The notes beneath the pieces were generated by a model. The model was not told the DNA's origin and did no database searches. It saw only the letters and a program-made list of their open reading frames with translations. The translations under genes were made by a program, and so were the position numbers. Below are positions 34,117 through 42,895 of a DNA stretch of 64,000 bases, in pieces; within the stretch, counting starts at the first letter, position 1; the number at the start of each line of letters is the position of its first letter. The DNA is from an uncultured Flavobacteriales bacterium (GTDB taxonomy: Bacteria; Bacteroidota; Bacteroidia; Flavobacteriales_D; Sanyastnellaceae). Where the stretch lies: the NCBI GenBank assembly GCA_938074325.1, contig CALJFZ010000017.1, positions 117,219 to 181,218 on the forward strand, in the 5' to 3' direction.

Positions 34117-34124
34117 CGAAGGTA
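34117..34124 (-). promoter_or_regulatory. -7-like box of the rfaE1-trkH-ubiE-aroA operon
   Basis: Leftward TACCTTCG followed by TGGT and the rfaE1 ATG, a 4-base gap. The octamer is identical to those before bamD and the large TPR gene. Confidence 0.48.
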
Positions 34125-34135
34125 GCTAACCGGGC

Positions 34136-35332
34136 TTATTGGAGCGCAGCCACGGCACGGGAAATCCGAGCCAATGCTTCGTTGAGCTGTACTTCAGAAG
34201 CTGCGTAGGACAGACGGATGCACTCGGGCGTTCCGAAAGCGCTGCCACCAACTGTTGCAACGTGCGCCTCTTCTAGCAGGTACATCGCAAAGTCCTCGGC
34301 ATTCGCAATGGTCCGCGAGCCGGCAGATTTGCCAAACAATGCGCTCACATCAGGAAACAGGTAGAAGGCTCCCATCGGGCGATTCACCTTCAAACCGGGG
34401 ATGGCGCGGAGTCCTTCGATCATCAAATCACGCCGCGTCAAGAAGGCGGCTTTCATTTCGTCTGCAATCGAGGGGTCCGCTGCCACGGCGGCTCCAGCGG
34501 CAACCTGCGCGATGCTGCACGGTGCAGAGGTAACCTGGCCTTGGATTTTGGTGCAGGCCTTGGCAATCCACTCGGGAGCACCGATGTACCCCAAACGCCA
34601 GCCTGTCATGGCAAAGCCTTTCGATACACCGTTAACCGTGATGACACGGTCCTTCAATTCTTCGATGGTTCCGAGCGAGCAATGGCCGTCGGTGAAATTG
34701 ATCAACTCATAGATTTCGTCGCTGATCACGTACACGTGGGGATTGCGCTTCAATACCTCTGCCAGCGCCTCGATTTCTTCTCGCGTGTAAACAGAACCGG
34801 ACGGATTGCACGGTGAGGAGTAAATCAGCAGGCGGGTTTTATCATTGATGGCCGCTTCCAACTCGTCCGGTTGGATTTTGAAATCATGCTCGATGGAGGT
34901 CGGCAACACCTTGGATGTGCCTCCCGCAAATGCCACCATGTCGGCGTAACTCACCCAGTAGGGGGCTGGTAAAATCACTTCTTCTCCGGGGTCGACCAAG
35001 GTCAACACCACGTTCGTGATGCTTTGCTTTGCACCGTTCGAAACGACGATTTGCTCTGGCGTGAAATCCAACCCGTTGTCTCGCTTGAATTTCGCGCATA
35101 TGGCTTCACGCACATCCTTAAGCCCGGGAACCGGGGTGTAATGCGTAATGTTTTTCTCGATCGCTTCGATGCCTGCCTGCTTCAGGATCTCCGGGGTATC
35201 AAAATCGGGTTCGCCCAACGAAAGGGAGATGACATCGATGCCGGATTGTTTGAGTTCATTGGCCTTACGGGCCATGGCAATGGTGGCGGATTCCGAGAGC
35301 CGGTTGAGCAATTGAGACGGACGCTGTTCCAT
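34136..35332 (-). CDS. Class I PLP-dependent aminotransferase (aspartate aminotransferase-like)
   Basis: 398-aa fold-type I aminotransferase of the AspB subgroup. SLSLGEPDFDTP (about 33-44), APYWVSY, SSPCNPSG (PLP- and substrate-binding Asn), SDEIYE, the cofactor lysine in SKGFAMTGWRLGY (near residue 235) and the carboxylate-binding Arg in CIRLSYA near the C-terminus are all present. Substrate is probably aspartate or glutamate, though related enzymes accept other amino acids or prephenate. The ATG at 35332 is preferred over an open extension upstream because a TATTTTTG box lies between them. It has its own transcript, 23 bp upstream of rfaE1. Confidence 0.92.
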   Translation of the reverse strand: MEQRPSQLLNRLSESATIAMARKANELKQSGIDVISLSLGEPDFDTPEILKQAGIEAIEKNITHYTPVPGLKDVREAICAKFKRDNGLDFTPEQIVVSNGAKQSITNVVLTLVDPGEEVILPAPYWVSYADMVAFAGGTSKVLPTSIEHDFKIQPDELEAAINDKTRLLIYSSPCNPSGSVYTREEIEALAEVLKRNPHVYVISDEIYELINFTDGHCSLGTIEELKDRVITVNGVSKGFAMTGWRLGYIGAPEWIAKACTKIQGQVTSAPCSIAQVAAGAAVAADPSIADEMKAAFLTRRDLMIEGLRAIPGLKVNRPMGAFYLFPDVSALFGKSAGSRTIANAEDFAMYLLEEAHVATVGGSAFGTPECIRLSYAASEVQLNEALARISRAVAALQ

Positions 35333-35361
35333 GGGATCGGTAGAATCTGAAATTGAAAGGG

Positions 35362-35369
35362 CAAAAATA
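35362..35369 (-). promoter_or_regulatory. -7 box of the aminotransferase gene
   Basis: Leftward TATTTTTG, an exact TAnnTTTG match, 29 bases before the ATG at 35332 and within the 76-bp gap after the symporter gene. Confidence 0.45.
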
Positions 35370-35408
35370 ACCCCCGCGTTCACAGGCGTCCCCATTGAAG
35401 GGCACAAA

Positions 35409-36896
35409 TCACGTTGATTTCGTCAACACCGACAGGCCCACAAATGTGAGTAACCCATTGACGGGGAGGAGGGCAAATCCAAAACTGAATCCATAGGCCT
35501 GCTTCAATCCTGCTTCAAGCACATAACAAAGCACGGGACTCGCCACTGCCACCCACGGAATCCAGCGGTCAGCAGGTTTCCGGCGCGTAACCAAACCAAA
35601 GGAAAACAACCCCAGCAAAGGACCATAGGTGTAGTTGGCCGCGGTGAAGATGGCCGACACTACGCTGGAATCTTGGACCGTACTGAAAACCATGATCACC
35701 ACAAACAACGCGGCGGCTACCCCAGCGTGCACGCGTTTTCGTGTGGCCTTTGCTTGGTCGGCAGGGCGCCGTTCGGTGCCCAATACGTCCACGCAGATGG
35801 AGGTGGTTAAGGCGGTCATAGCACTATCCGCACTGCTGAAAGCGGATGCGAGCAAGCCAATCAAGAAGACAAATCCCAAGCCCCAGCCCAATTCCCCGCT
35901 CAAGGCCACCGTGGGATAGAGGCTGTCTGCCCGTTCGATGTCCATGCCCTGCGCTTGGGTCCAAGTGTAGAGCAGCACGCCCAAACCAAGAAACAGCACA
36001 TTGACCACCACAAGGACTACGGAAAAACTACCCATGTTCCACCGTGCTTCTTTCAAATCCTTGCACGCCAGGTTTTTCTGCATCATGTCCTGGTCCATCC
36101 CGGTCATGGCCGTGGCCACGAATGCACCTGCAATGAAGTGCTTAGCAAAGTGATTCGGCGCTTTCCAATCGTCCCAAACCCACCAACGTCCCATGGGGCT
36201 CGAGCGGATATGGTCAACGGCATCGGAGAAGGTCCAGTCCATCGCATGTGTGATGGCATAGGCCGAGTACACGACCGCAATGAGCATGGCGGCGGTTTGA
36301 AGCGTATCCGTCCAGACGATGGTTCCAAGTCCGCCTTGCCGTGTGTAGGCCCATATCACCCCCAAGATGATGAGCACGGCAGCTGCATACCCCCAATCCA
36401 GGGTGCCCGATCCCACGGCTGCCGCCCCGCTCCAACCCATCGGCTCCAGGATGAACAGCTTGAGTACCATGGCCACCAAAAAAAGCCGAAAGGCCGCGCC
36501 GATGGTCCGAGACAAGATGAAGAACGCCGCGCCTGTTCGGTAGGCCTGCGGGCCAAACCGTCCCTCAAAGTAGCCGTAAATGCTCGTCAATCCCAGCCGG
36601 TAATACAGCGGCAAAAGGACGGCCATGATGAACCCGTATCCGACGAGGTAACCGAGGACCATCTGCATGTAGGTAAACCCTTGGGATTCGACCCACCCCG
36701 GAACGCTGATGAAGGTCACTCCGCTGAGCGAGGCCCCCAACATGCCAAACGCCACGGCGTACCAAGGAGCCTTTTTGTTGGCGACAAAAAAGTGCGCATC
36801 GCTGCCGTCGGTCGCTTGCCGGGACGTGAGATAGGCCACAGCGAGAAGCAGTGCCACATATCCACAAAAAATGAGGAGAACCGTCGTGGGATTCAT
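35409..36896 (-). CDS. Sodium:solute symporter (SSS family)
   Basis: 495-aa inner-membrane symporter with about thirteen hydrophobic helices. Family features are FFVANKKAPWYAVAFGMLGASLSGVTFI in the first helices, read as two joined motifs (about 36-63), SIYGYFEGRFG (about 105-115), MTGMDQDMMQKNLACKD and the sodium-site helix ASAFSSADSAMTALTT near residue 350. Substrates in the family range from sugars to amino acids and carboxylates; none can be assigned. It is divergent from recR across only 36 bp, with a promoter box on each strand. Confidence 0.9.
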   Translation of the reverse strand: MNPTTVLLIFCGYVALLLAVAYLTSRQATDGSDAHFFVANKKAPWYAVAFGMLGASLSGVTFISVPGWVESQGFTYMQMVLGYLVGYGFIMAVLLPLYYRLGLTSIYGYFEGRFGPQAYRTGAAFFILSRTIGAAFRLFLVAMVLKLFILEPMGWSGAAAVGSGTLDWGYAAAVLIILGVIWAYTRQGGLGTIVWTDTLQTAAMLIAVVYSAYAITHAMDWTFSDAVDHIRSSPMGRWWVWDDWKAPNHFAKHFIAGAFVATAMTGMDQDMMQKNLACKDLKEARWNMGSFSVVLVVVNVLFLGLGVLLYTWTQAQGMDIERADSLYPTVALSGELGWGLGFVFLIGLLASAFSSADSAMTALTTSICVDVLGTERRPADQAKATRKRVHAGVAAALFVVIMVFSTVQDSSVVSAIFTAANYTYGPLLGLFSFGLVTRRKPADRWIPWVAVASPVLCYVLEAGLKQAYGFSFGFALLPVNGLLTFVGLSVLTKST

Positions 36897-36900
36897 GCCT

Positions 36901-36908
36901 CAAAGATG
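36901..36908 (-). promoter_or_regulatory. -7-like box of the symporter gene
   Basis: Leftward CATCTTTG (one mismatch, C for the first T of TAnnTTTG), then AGGC and the ATG at 36896. The 4-base gap equals that of the opposing recR box. Confidence 0.38.
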
Positions 36909-36920
36909 GGCAACCCCCTG

Positions 36921-36928
36921 TAAATTTG
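36921..36928 (+). promoter_or_regulatory. -7 box of recR, predicted leaderless start
   Basis: TAAATTTG, an exact TAnnTTTG match, followed by CACC and the recR ATG. The whole divergent intergenic region is 36 bp, so the transcript can carry almost no leader. Confidence 0.52.
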
Positions 36929-36932
36929 CACC

Positions 36933-37556
36933 ATGGAACTTCCATCTCGTTTGATTGAAGCGGCAGTGGACCAAATGGCGTCCTTGCCGGGCGTTGGTCG
37001 CAAGACCGCGCTCCGCCTGGTGCTGCACTTGCTGAATCGCTCAGATGAGCAAGTGGACGCCTTCTCTGAATCGTTCCAACAAATGAAGCAGGGCATCCAT
37101 GCATGCAAGACGTGCCACAACCTGACGGAGACCGCCGTTTGTTCCATTTGCGCTGATCCGGCGCGCAACGATCGGTTGATTTGTGTGGTGGAAGACATCC
37201 GGGATTTGTTGGCCTTGGAGTCCACAGGGCAATACCGAGGACAGTATCACGTTTTAGGTGGCGTGATCAGCCCCATGGACGGCATCGGACCCAACGACCT
37301 CAATATCGACGCCTTGGTCACCCGATTGGAAAACGAGAAAACGGGGGGCGATGAGGCCGCACTAGAAGTAATTTTTGCGCTGCCTGCGACCATGGAAGGG
37401 GAGACCACTGCATTTTATTTGTTCCGCAAATTGGCCAGCACCGGTGTCGAAGTCACGGCCATAGCGCGCGGGTTGGCCGTGGGCGAAGACCTGCAGCACG
37501 CGGACGAAGCGACGTTGGTGCAGAGCTTGAAGCAGCGCTTGCCTTATACATCCTAA
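36933..37556 (+). CDS. recR: Recombination protein RecR
   Basis: Zinc-finger/Toprim protein acting with RecO and RecF to load RecA at single-strand gaps; 207 aa, slightly longer than average. It has a helix-hairpin-helix start (LPGVGRKTALRLV), a four-cysteine zinc motif (CKTCHNLTE then CSICADPAR, about 52-75) and a Toprim domain starting ICVVEDIRDLLALES with HVLGGVISPMDGIGP. The position is useful as a start check, because the -7 box ends 4 bases before the ATG. It leads the rightward run recR-glycosyltransferase fusion-E2-exonuclease-GT4. Confidence 0.96.
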   Translation: MELPSRLIEAAVDQMASLPGVGRKTALRLVLHLLNRSDEQVDAFSESFQQMKQGIHACKTCHNLTETAVCSICADPARNDRLICVVEDIRDLLALESTGQYRGQYHVLGGVISPMDGIGPNDLNIDALVTRLENEKTGGDEAALEVIFALPATMEGETTAFYLFRKLASTGVEVTAIARGLAVGEDLQHADEATLVQSLKQRLPYTS

Positions 37557-37565
37557 CTTCAGGCC

Positions 37566-39527
37566 GTGGACGTTTCCGTCATCATTGTCAATTACAACGT
37601 TGAGCACTTCCTTTCTCAATGCCTGCTGTCTGTGCGGGCCGGGATGAAGGGGCTTGAGGCCGCTGGCTACAAGGGAGAAACGTTTGTCGTCGACAACAAC
37701 TCTGTTGACGGCTCGTGTGCGATGGTCCGACAGCAGTTTCCAGAAGTTCAACTCATCGCTTCGAAAGAAAATTTGGGCTTTTCCAAGGGGAACAATTTGG
37801 CCATCCATCAAAGCCAAGGTCGGTGGGTGTTGCTCTTGAATCCGGACACCATCATCCAAGAAGACACACTGCTCAAGTGCCTCGAATATGCAGATGCTCG
37901 CCCTCAGTTGGGTGGTCTCGGGGTGCCCATGGTGGATGGGGCAGGGCGTTACCTGCCAGAATCAAAAAGAGGCATCCCAACGCCGAGCGCGGCATTTTGG
38001 AAGATTTCGGGGCTCTATCGTTTGGCTCCCCGTTCGGCAAAATTCAATCGGTACTATTTGGGCAACTTGCCGCGAGATGCTTCTCAGCCGATTGAGATCC
38101 TCAGCGGTGCCTACATGTGGATGCGCAAGAAGGCCTTGGATGAAGTGGGGCTTTTGGATGAGAATTACTTCATGTACGGCGAGGACATTGATTTGAGTTG
38201 GCGCCTGATGAAAGGTGGTTACCAGAACCACTATTTCGCGGATACCTCCATCGTCCATTACAAAGGAGAAAGCACCAAGAAGGGATCGCTGAATTACGTT
38301 TTGGTCTTCTACAAGGCCATGCAGATTTTTGCTCGAACCCACTTCAGCGGCCCGGGCGGCAGGGCCATGCATGCTGTGATCCAAATTGCCATCTACCTGC
38401 GAGCAGCGATGGCCATTGCCTCCCGCGCTTGGAGAGCCATTGCTTTGCCTTTGGTGGAGTGGAGCGTGTTGTGGGGAGGTCTGCTCGGTTTTCTCACGAA
38501 ATATGGGGAATGGCAGGGCATCGTGTACGACTGGAATTGGGCATTTCCGGCCACGGCCCTGTATGCACTCGTGTGGCTTTTAGCCATCAAGAGCCAGGGA
38601 GGATACGACCGGCCCTGGCGGGCAAGTAGCGTTGCCAAGGGCATCGGCTTGGGGTCATTGATTCTGTTGGCTACGTACGGGCTCTTGCCTGAGCATCTTC
38701 GTTTCAGCCGGGCTATCTTTCTTTTTGGGACGGCTTGGGCAGGGAGCGTATTAGCGGTGGTGAGGCTGGCATCGAGTGCGTGGGGTTCCCATACCTCGGA
38801 TCCTGTGCCGAAGCGGTTGTATTTGTCCGGCGCCAGTGACTTGCAGGCGATGCAAGATTTGGTTCGTACGCACGATGTGCTCGAACCCGTGGCGTTCGGA
38901 ACGGTGTACGCTGTGTCGCCCGATGCAACTAGCCACGACTTGGAAGATGGAATTCAATGGTTGGGGGGCATCGATGTCATCCCCGATGCACTGCGCGTTC
39001 ATCAATTCAACGAAGTTATCATGAGTGGGCGTGAGGTGTCAGCGAGTCAGATGATTCGGGCCATGAGTTTGGTTTCGAGTAAGAACGTCCGCTTCCGCAT
39101 TGCCTGGACGGACGACGGTCAAATTGTCGGTGCCGGAGGTCCCGAGCGCGGAGCGATCACCGAATGGCATGGAGCCATATTCAAGCCCCAAGCCCGTCGA
39201 AGCAAGCGCTTGTTCGACGTCTTCTCAGCCGTGGTGATTTTGTGTGTATTTCCAGTCTTCATCTTGCGAAAACAAGGGGCGTGGTTGGGTGCTGCGTTGG
39301 AGGTGTTGCTGGGCAGCAGCACGTGGGTAGGGTATGAAGACGGCCATGCTCAACACGCCTTATCGCGCTCGACTTATTTCCTTCAACGCGCTGAAGGACG
39401 GGGTGATAGGGCAAGGCAACGCATGCTTTTAACCTACGTTCGTGATTATCGTTGGACAATGGATGCCCAAACCATCTGGGAAGCCTTAATTTCGTACCGC
39501 GCAATACATCGCCATGGCAGTAATTGA
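37566..39527 (+). CDS. GT2 glycosyltransferase fused to a degenerate phosphoglycosyltransferase-like region
   Basis: 653-aa membrane protein. Residues 1-270 are a rhamnosyltransferase-like GT2 domain: VSVIIVNYNVEHFL, VVDNNSVDGS, LNPDTIIQ and MYGEDIDLSWR. About 285-405 has four or five hydrophobic helices. About 415-520 resembles the CoA_binding_3 domain of polyprenyl-phosphate glycosylphosphotransferases. The tail begins like a bacterial sugar transferase (SKRLFDVFSAVVILCVFPVF, about 555-574), but the catalytic Asp-Glu core of that family is not visible. It probably transfers a sugar at the inner membrane. The start is GTG at 37566; its end overlaps the E2 gene by 14 bp. Confidence 0.82.
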   Translation: MDVSVIIVNYNVEHFLSQCLLSVRAGMKGLEAAGYKGETFVVDNNSVDGSCAMVRQQFPEVQLIASKENLGFSKGNNLAIHQSQGRWVLLLNPDTIIQEDTLLKCLEYADARPQLGGLGVPMVDGAGRYLPESKRGIPTPSAAFWKISGLYRLAPRSAKFNRYYLGNLPRDASQPIEILSGAYMWMRKKALDEVGLLDENYFMYGEDIDLSWRLMKGGYQNHYFADTSIVHYKGESTKKGSLNYVLVFYKAMQIFARTHFSGPGGRAMHAVIQIAIYLRAAMAIASRAWRAIALPLVEWSVLWGGLLGFLTKYGEWQGIVYDWNWAFPATALYALVWLLAIKSQGGYDRPWRASSVAKGIGLGSLILLATYGLLPEHLRFSRAIFLFGTAWAGSVLAVVRLASSAWGSHTSDPVPKRLYLSGASDLQAMQDLVRTHDVLEPVAFGTVYAVSPDATSHDLEDGIQWLGGIDVIPDALRVHQFNEVIMSGREVSASQMIRAMSLVSSKNVRFRIAWTDDGQIVGAGGPERGAITEWHGAIFKPQARRSKRLFDVFSAVVILCVFPVFILRKQGAWLGAALEVLLGSSTWVGYEDGHAQHALSRSTYFLQRAEGRGDRARQRMLLTYVRDYRWTMDAQTIWEALISYRAIHRHGSN

Positions 39528-40905
39528 AATTTTGTTACCCAAAATGGGGGAAAGCGTGGCGGAAGCCACGATCACCAAATTTGTCGTCAACGCCGGAGAA
39601 GGAACAGAGGCCGATGAGCCGCTTGTTGAAATCGCTACCGATAAAGTGGATAGCGAGGTTCCTGCTCCAGAGGATGGCACCCTTGTGGAGTGGTTGGTTC
39701 AAGAAGGAGACGTGGTCGCTGTAGGCCAGGCCATTGCCAAATTTGAAATTGTCGGTGAAGGCGATGCGCCCCCCGCAACCACACCAGCATCCGCCCCCGC
39801 AGCGGCGACGGCGACGGCTCCAGCTCCAGTAGCTGCTCCGACTCCTGCACCGGCTCCGGCTGTTGTGGAACAGTTGGAAGCTCCCTTGCAAGCTGCCTCA
39901 GGTGCTCCATTGGATGCGCTCCCCGGTAGAATCGGTGCGAATGGACGTTTTTATTCCCCCTTGGTCCGCAGCATTGCCCAATCAGAAGGCGTTACGCCAG
40001 CCGAATTGGATTCCATTGCTGGTTCAGGTGCGGAAGGCCGGGTGACGAAAAGAGATATTTTAGCCTACATCGCTGTGCGCACTTCGGCACCAGCGGTAGC
40101 TTCTCAAGCTCCTGCACCGACTCCTGCAGCAGCGTCAGCACCTGCCAAACCCGCACCGGCTGCCAACACAGCTCCCACCGTGTCCGTTTCTGGTCAAGAT
40201 GAAATCGTCGAAATGGACCGCATGCGGAAGCTTATTGCGGACCACATGGTGCGTTCGAAGCAAACCAGTCCACACGTCACCAGTTTCGTGGAGGCAGACA
40301 TGACGCGCATCGTCGAGTGGCGCAAGCGCAACAAGGCTGCGTTCGAACAAGCCCACGGCACCAAGTTGACATACACGCCGCTGATTGCCGAGGCAATTGT
40401 GAAGGCCATTCGTGATTTTCCAGGGGTCAACGCAAGCGTGGACGGAGACCGCATCATCATCAAGAAGCAAATCAACCTGGGAATGGCCACAGCGCTGCCC
40501 TCAGGCAATTTGATTGTCCCGGTGATTCACAACGCGGATCAATTGAGCCTCGTAGGATTGGCTACACGGGTCAATGACCTAGCGGATCGCGCAAGAAACG
40601 GCAAACTCAAGCCGGACGATACAGCAGGCGGGACGTACACCATGTCGAACGTCGGAACCTTTGGCAATGTCATGGGTACGCCCATCATCAATCAGCCACA
40701 GGTTGGTATTTTGGCCCTTGGCGCCATTCGCAAGAAGCCCGCGGTGATTGAGACGCCTGAAGGCGATGTGATTGCCATCCGTCATATGATGTTCTTGAGC
40801 CACAGCTACGATCACCGTGTGGTTGACGGCATGCTGGGTGGCAGCTTTGTTAAGCGCGTTGCAACCTACCTGGAAGAATTTGATTTGAATCGCCCCGTCG
40901 TATAA
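39514..40905 (+). CDS. 2-oxo acid dehydrogenase E2 component (dihydrolipoamide acyltransferase)
   Basis: 463-aa core subunit of a 2-oxo acid dehydrogenase complex. N-terminal lipoyl domain with the lipoylated lysine in EIATDKVDSE (K44). An Ala/Pro-rich flexible linker follows (about 88-130), then an E3/E1-binding domain (about 138-182, SPLVRSIAQSEGV), a second Ala/Pro linker and the catalytic domain (about 225-463) with SYDHRVVDG (H434, D438) at the end. The single lipoyl domain and DKVDSE are typical of branched-chain or pyruvate E2s in Bacteroidota; E1 and E3 genes are not here, so the substrate is open. Confidence 0.92.
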   Translation: MAVIEILLPKMGESVAEATITKFVVNAGEGTEADEPLVEIATDKVDSEVPAPEDGTLVEWLVQEGDVVAVGQAIAKFEIVGEGDAPPATTPASAPAAATATAPAPVAAPTPAPAPAVVEQLEAPLQAASGAPLDALPGRIGANGRFYSPLVRSIAQSEGVTPAELDSIAGSGAEGRVTKRDILAYIAVRTSAPAVASQAPAPTPAAASAPAKPAPAANTAPTVSVSGQDEIVEMDRMRKLIADHMVRSKQTSPHVTSFVEADMTRIVEWRKRNKAAFEQAHGTKLTYTPLIAEAIVKAIRDFPGVNASVDGDRIIIKKQINLGMATALPSGNLIVPVIHNADQLSLVGLATRVNDLADRARNGKLKPDDTAGGTYTMSNVGTFGNVMGTPIINQPQVGILALGAIRKKPAVIETPEGDVIAIRHMMFLSHSYDHRVVDGMLGGSFVKRVATYLEEFDLNRPVV

Positions 40906-40907
40906 GC

Positions 40908-41744
40908 ATGGATGTATCTGCATTGCACTTGAAGCGCCCGTTGGTCATTTTTGATTTGGAAACCACCGGGACGGACTTGTCGAAGGACCGCATTGTAGAG
41001 ATCGCCATGATCAAGGTGCATCCCGACGGCACGGTCGAGAAAAAGCCGGAACAGCGAGGAGCCGAGCATCGATTGCTGATTAACCCAGCAATTCCCATCC
41101 CCTTGGAGACGAGCATGATCCATGGGGTTTACAACGAGCACGTCGCGGACAAGCCCACGTTCAAGCAATACGCGAAAAGCATGGCTGCCTTCCTCGATGG
41201 ATGCGATTTGGGCGGTTACAACTCCAATCGATTTGACGTTCCCTTCCTCGCTGAAGAATTTCTGCGTGCGGGCATTGATTTCGACTTGGAAGGCCGCAAC
41301 TTGATTGATGTTCAGAACATCTTTCACAAAATGGAACAGCGCACACTGCGCGCGGCGTACAAGTTTTACTGCGGGAAGACCATCGAGGGAGCGCACGAGG
41401 CGCTGCCAGACACCGAAGCGACATTGGAAGTGTTGCTCGCCCAGCTTGAGCGCTACAAGGACACGGTAGTGGATGTGTCGGACGATGAAACAGTGGGGCC
41501 TGTTCCACAAGACATGGAAGCGCTGGGTGCCTTTTGTCAGCGCCAACCGTTTGCTGACCCTGCGGGTCGGTTTGTCTACGATGACGATGAGAATGTGCTG
41601 TTCAATTTTGGCCAGCACAAAGGCAAATTGGTCAAAGACGTTCTCACGGCCAATCCAGGATATTTCGGCTGGATGATGGGGGCCGATTTCCCGGAATACA
41701 CGAAAAAAGTATTGAAGCGCGTTCACGAATCAATGAATGCTTGA
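40908..41744 (+). CDS. DnaQ-like 3'-5' exonuclease with C-terminal DUF3820-like domain
   Basis: 278-aa predicted DEDDh nuclease. Exo I is FDLETTGTD (about 15-23, metal-binding Asp and Glu), Exo II GYNSNRFDVPFL (about 103-114), and Exo III AHEALPDTEATL (about 164-175, His five residues before Asp). A small C-terminal domain (about 225-278) with NFGQHKGKLVKDVL resembles DUF3820. Relatives act in DNA repair or degrade short nucleic acids; DNA polymerase III epsilon activity is possible but unproven. It starts 2 bp after the E2 gene and its stop overlaps the next gene. Confidence 0.9.
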   Translation: MDVSALHLKRPLVIFDLETTGTDLSKDRIVEIAMIKVHPDGTVEKKPEQRGAEHRLLINPAIPIPLETSMIHGVYNEHVADKPTFKQYAKSMAAFLDGCDLGGYNSNRFDVPFLAEEFLRAGIDFDLEGRNLIDVQNIFHKMEQRTLRAAYKFYCGKTIEGAHEALPDTEATLEVLLAQLERYKDTVVDVSDDETVGPVPQDMEALGAFCQRQPFADPAGRFVYDDDENVLFNFGQHKGKLVKDVLTANPGYFGWMMGADFPEYTKKVLKRVHESMNA

Positions 41745-42895
41745 TTGCCGAAAAGGTGAAGCGCATAGCCGTCCTCGTTTCCAATGATTTGAACCACGAC
41801 CAGCGGGTGCTGAAGACGTGCCACACCCTTCGTGAAGCGGGTTGGTCCGCTCAACTCTTGGGACGTGAAATGCCCGGTTCCAAGCCGCTCGATGTTCCGT
41901 TTGAAGGGCGACGTCTGCGCCTGCCTTTTCACCGGGGTGTGGGCTTTTATGCGGCCTTGCAATGGGGCATGCTGCGCGCCTTATCTGGGATGGATGTTCA
42001 AGCGATTTGGGCCAATGACCTCGACACCTTGTTGCCTGCTTTTATCGCGGCACGAAGAAAGCGGATTCCGGTTATCTACGACAGCCACGAGTATTTTACG
42101 GAGGCAGCTGGATTGACTGGGCGTCCCTTTCAGCGAGGCGTATGGCTGTTGTTGGAGCGGTTCTTGTTTCCGCGGATACCGGCGGTGATCACCGTCAATG
42201 AGGGCATTGCCGATGCCTACGCCGAGCGGTATCCCCACGCCGCAGGAGGACGCCCTCGGGTGGTTCGAAACATGCCCCGTAAGCGTACAGCCCCAGCTTC
42301 TCCCACCTTCGATTGGAGGGGAAAGCTCGGCATTCCAGAGAAGGCTCCATTTTTGATTTTGCAGGGAGCTTACTTGGACAAGGACCGAGGTGTGGTCCAA
42401 GCCGTTGAGGCCCTGCGTGCTCATCCGGATTGGCACCTCGTTGTGGTGGGAGCGGGAGAGGAGTGGGACTGGGCTGCAGCACAGGTTGACGGATTGGGTG
42501 GCAGGTTGTGCGTGTTGCCAAAGATGCCTTTCGAGGAGTTGGTTGGACTAACCGCATCTGCGGACGTGGGATTGAGTTTGGACCAAGGAGTGCACGGAAA
42601 TTACCTGATGAGCCTTCCGAACAAACTCTTTGATTACATCCATGCCCATATTCCCGTTGTCGCAAGTCCCATGCCCGAAGTGGCAAGGGTGGTCAATGAC
42701 TGGAAAATCGGTTGTGTCGTAGCAGATTCAAGCCCAGATGGCATTGGGGTTGCGGTACGCGAGGTATTGGCTCAGCCTAAGGCAGACTGGAAAGCGGCAT
42801 GTGAACGAGCATCCAAAGCCCTCCACTGGGGAGCTGAAGAGCCCCAAATTCTGGAAGCCTTGGACCGTGCATTGAGCGCAGGTAAACTCAGCTAA
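41741..42895 (+). CDS. GT4-type glycosyltransferase
   Basis: 384-aa GT-B fold glycosyltransferase. N-terminal half: RIAVLVSNDLNHDQRVLKTC, read as the start motif, and IYDSHEYFTEAAG. C-terminal half: LQGAYLDKDRGVVQAVEAL and a nucleotide-sugar site around SLPNKLFDYIHAHIPVVASPMPEV. This matches group 1 transferases of capsule or LPS loci. I use the TTG at 41741, which overlaps the exonuclease stop (TTGA); a GTG 15 bases later is also possible. It converges on, and overlaps by 8 bp, the leftward glycosyltransferase at 42888. Confidence 0.87.
   Translation: MIAEKVKRIAVLVSNDLNHDQRVLKTCHTLREAGWSAQLLGREMPGSKPLDVPFEGRRLRLPFHRGVGFYAALQWGMLRALSGMDVQAIWANDLDTLLPAFIAARRKRIPVIYDSHEYFTEAAGLTGRPFQRGVWLLLERFLFPRIPAVITVNEGIADAYAERYPHAAGGRPRVVRNMPRKRTAPASPTFDWRGKLGIPEKAPFLILQGAYLDKDRGVVQAVEALRAHPDWHLVVVGAGEEWDWAAAQVDGLGGRLCVLPKMPFEELVGLTASADVGLSLDQGVHGNYLMSLPNKLFDYIHAHIPVVASPMPEVARVVNDWKIGCVVADSSPDGIGVAVREVLAQPKADWKAACERASKALHWGAEEPQILEALDRALSAGKLS

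Noticed and set aside
35955..36923. Rightward 322-codon frame antisense to the sodium:solute symporter
   Set aside because: Composition is rich in His, Pro and Gly with no recognisable domain; the opposite strand encodes a complete SSS transporter.
38713..39504. Reverse-strand frames within the glycosyltransferase fusion, considered as a separate small gene
   Set aside because: The forward frame is continuous through this region and carries recognisable domain motifs.
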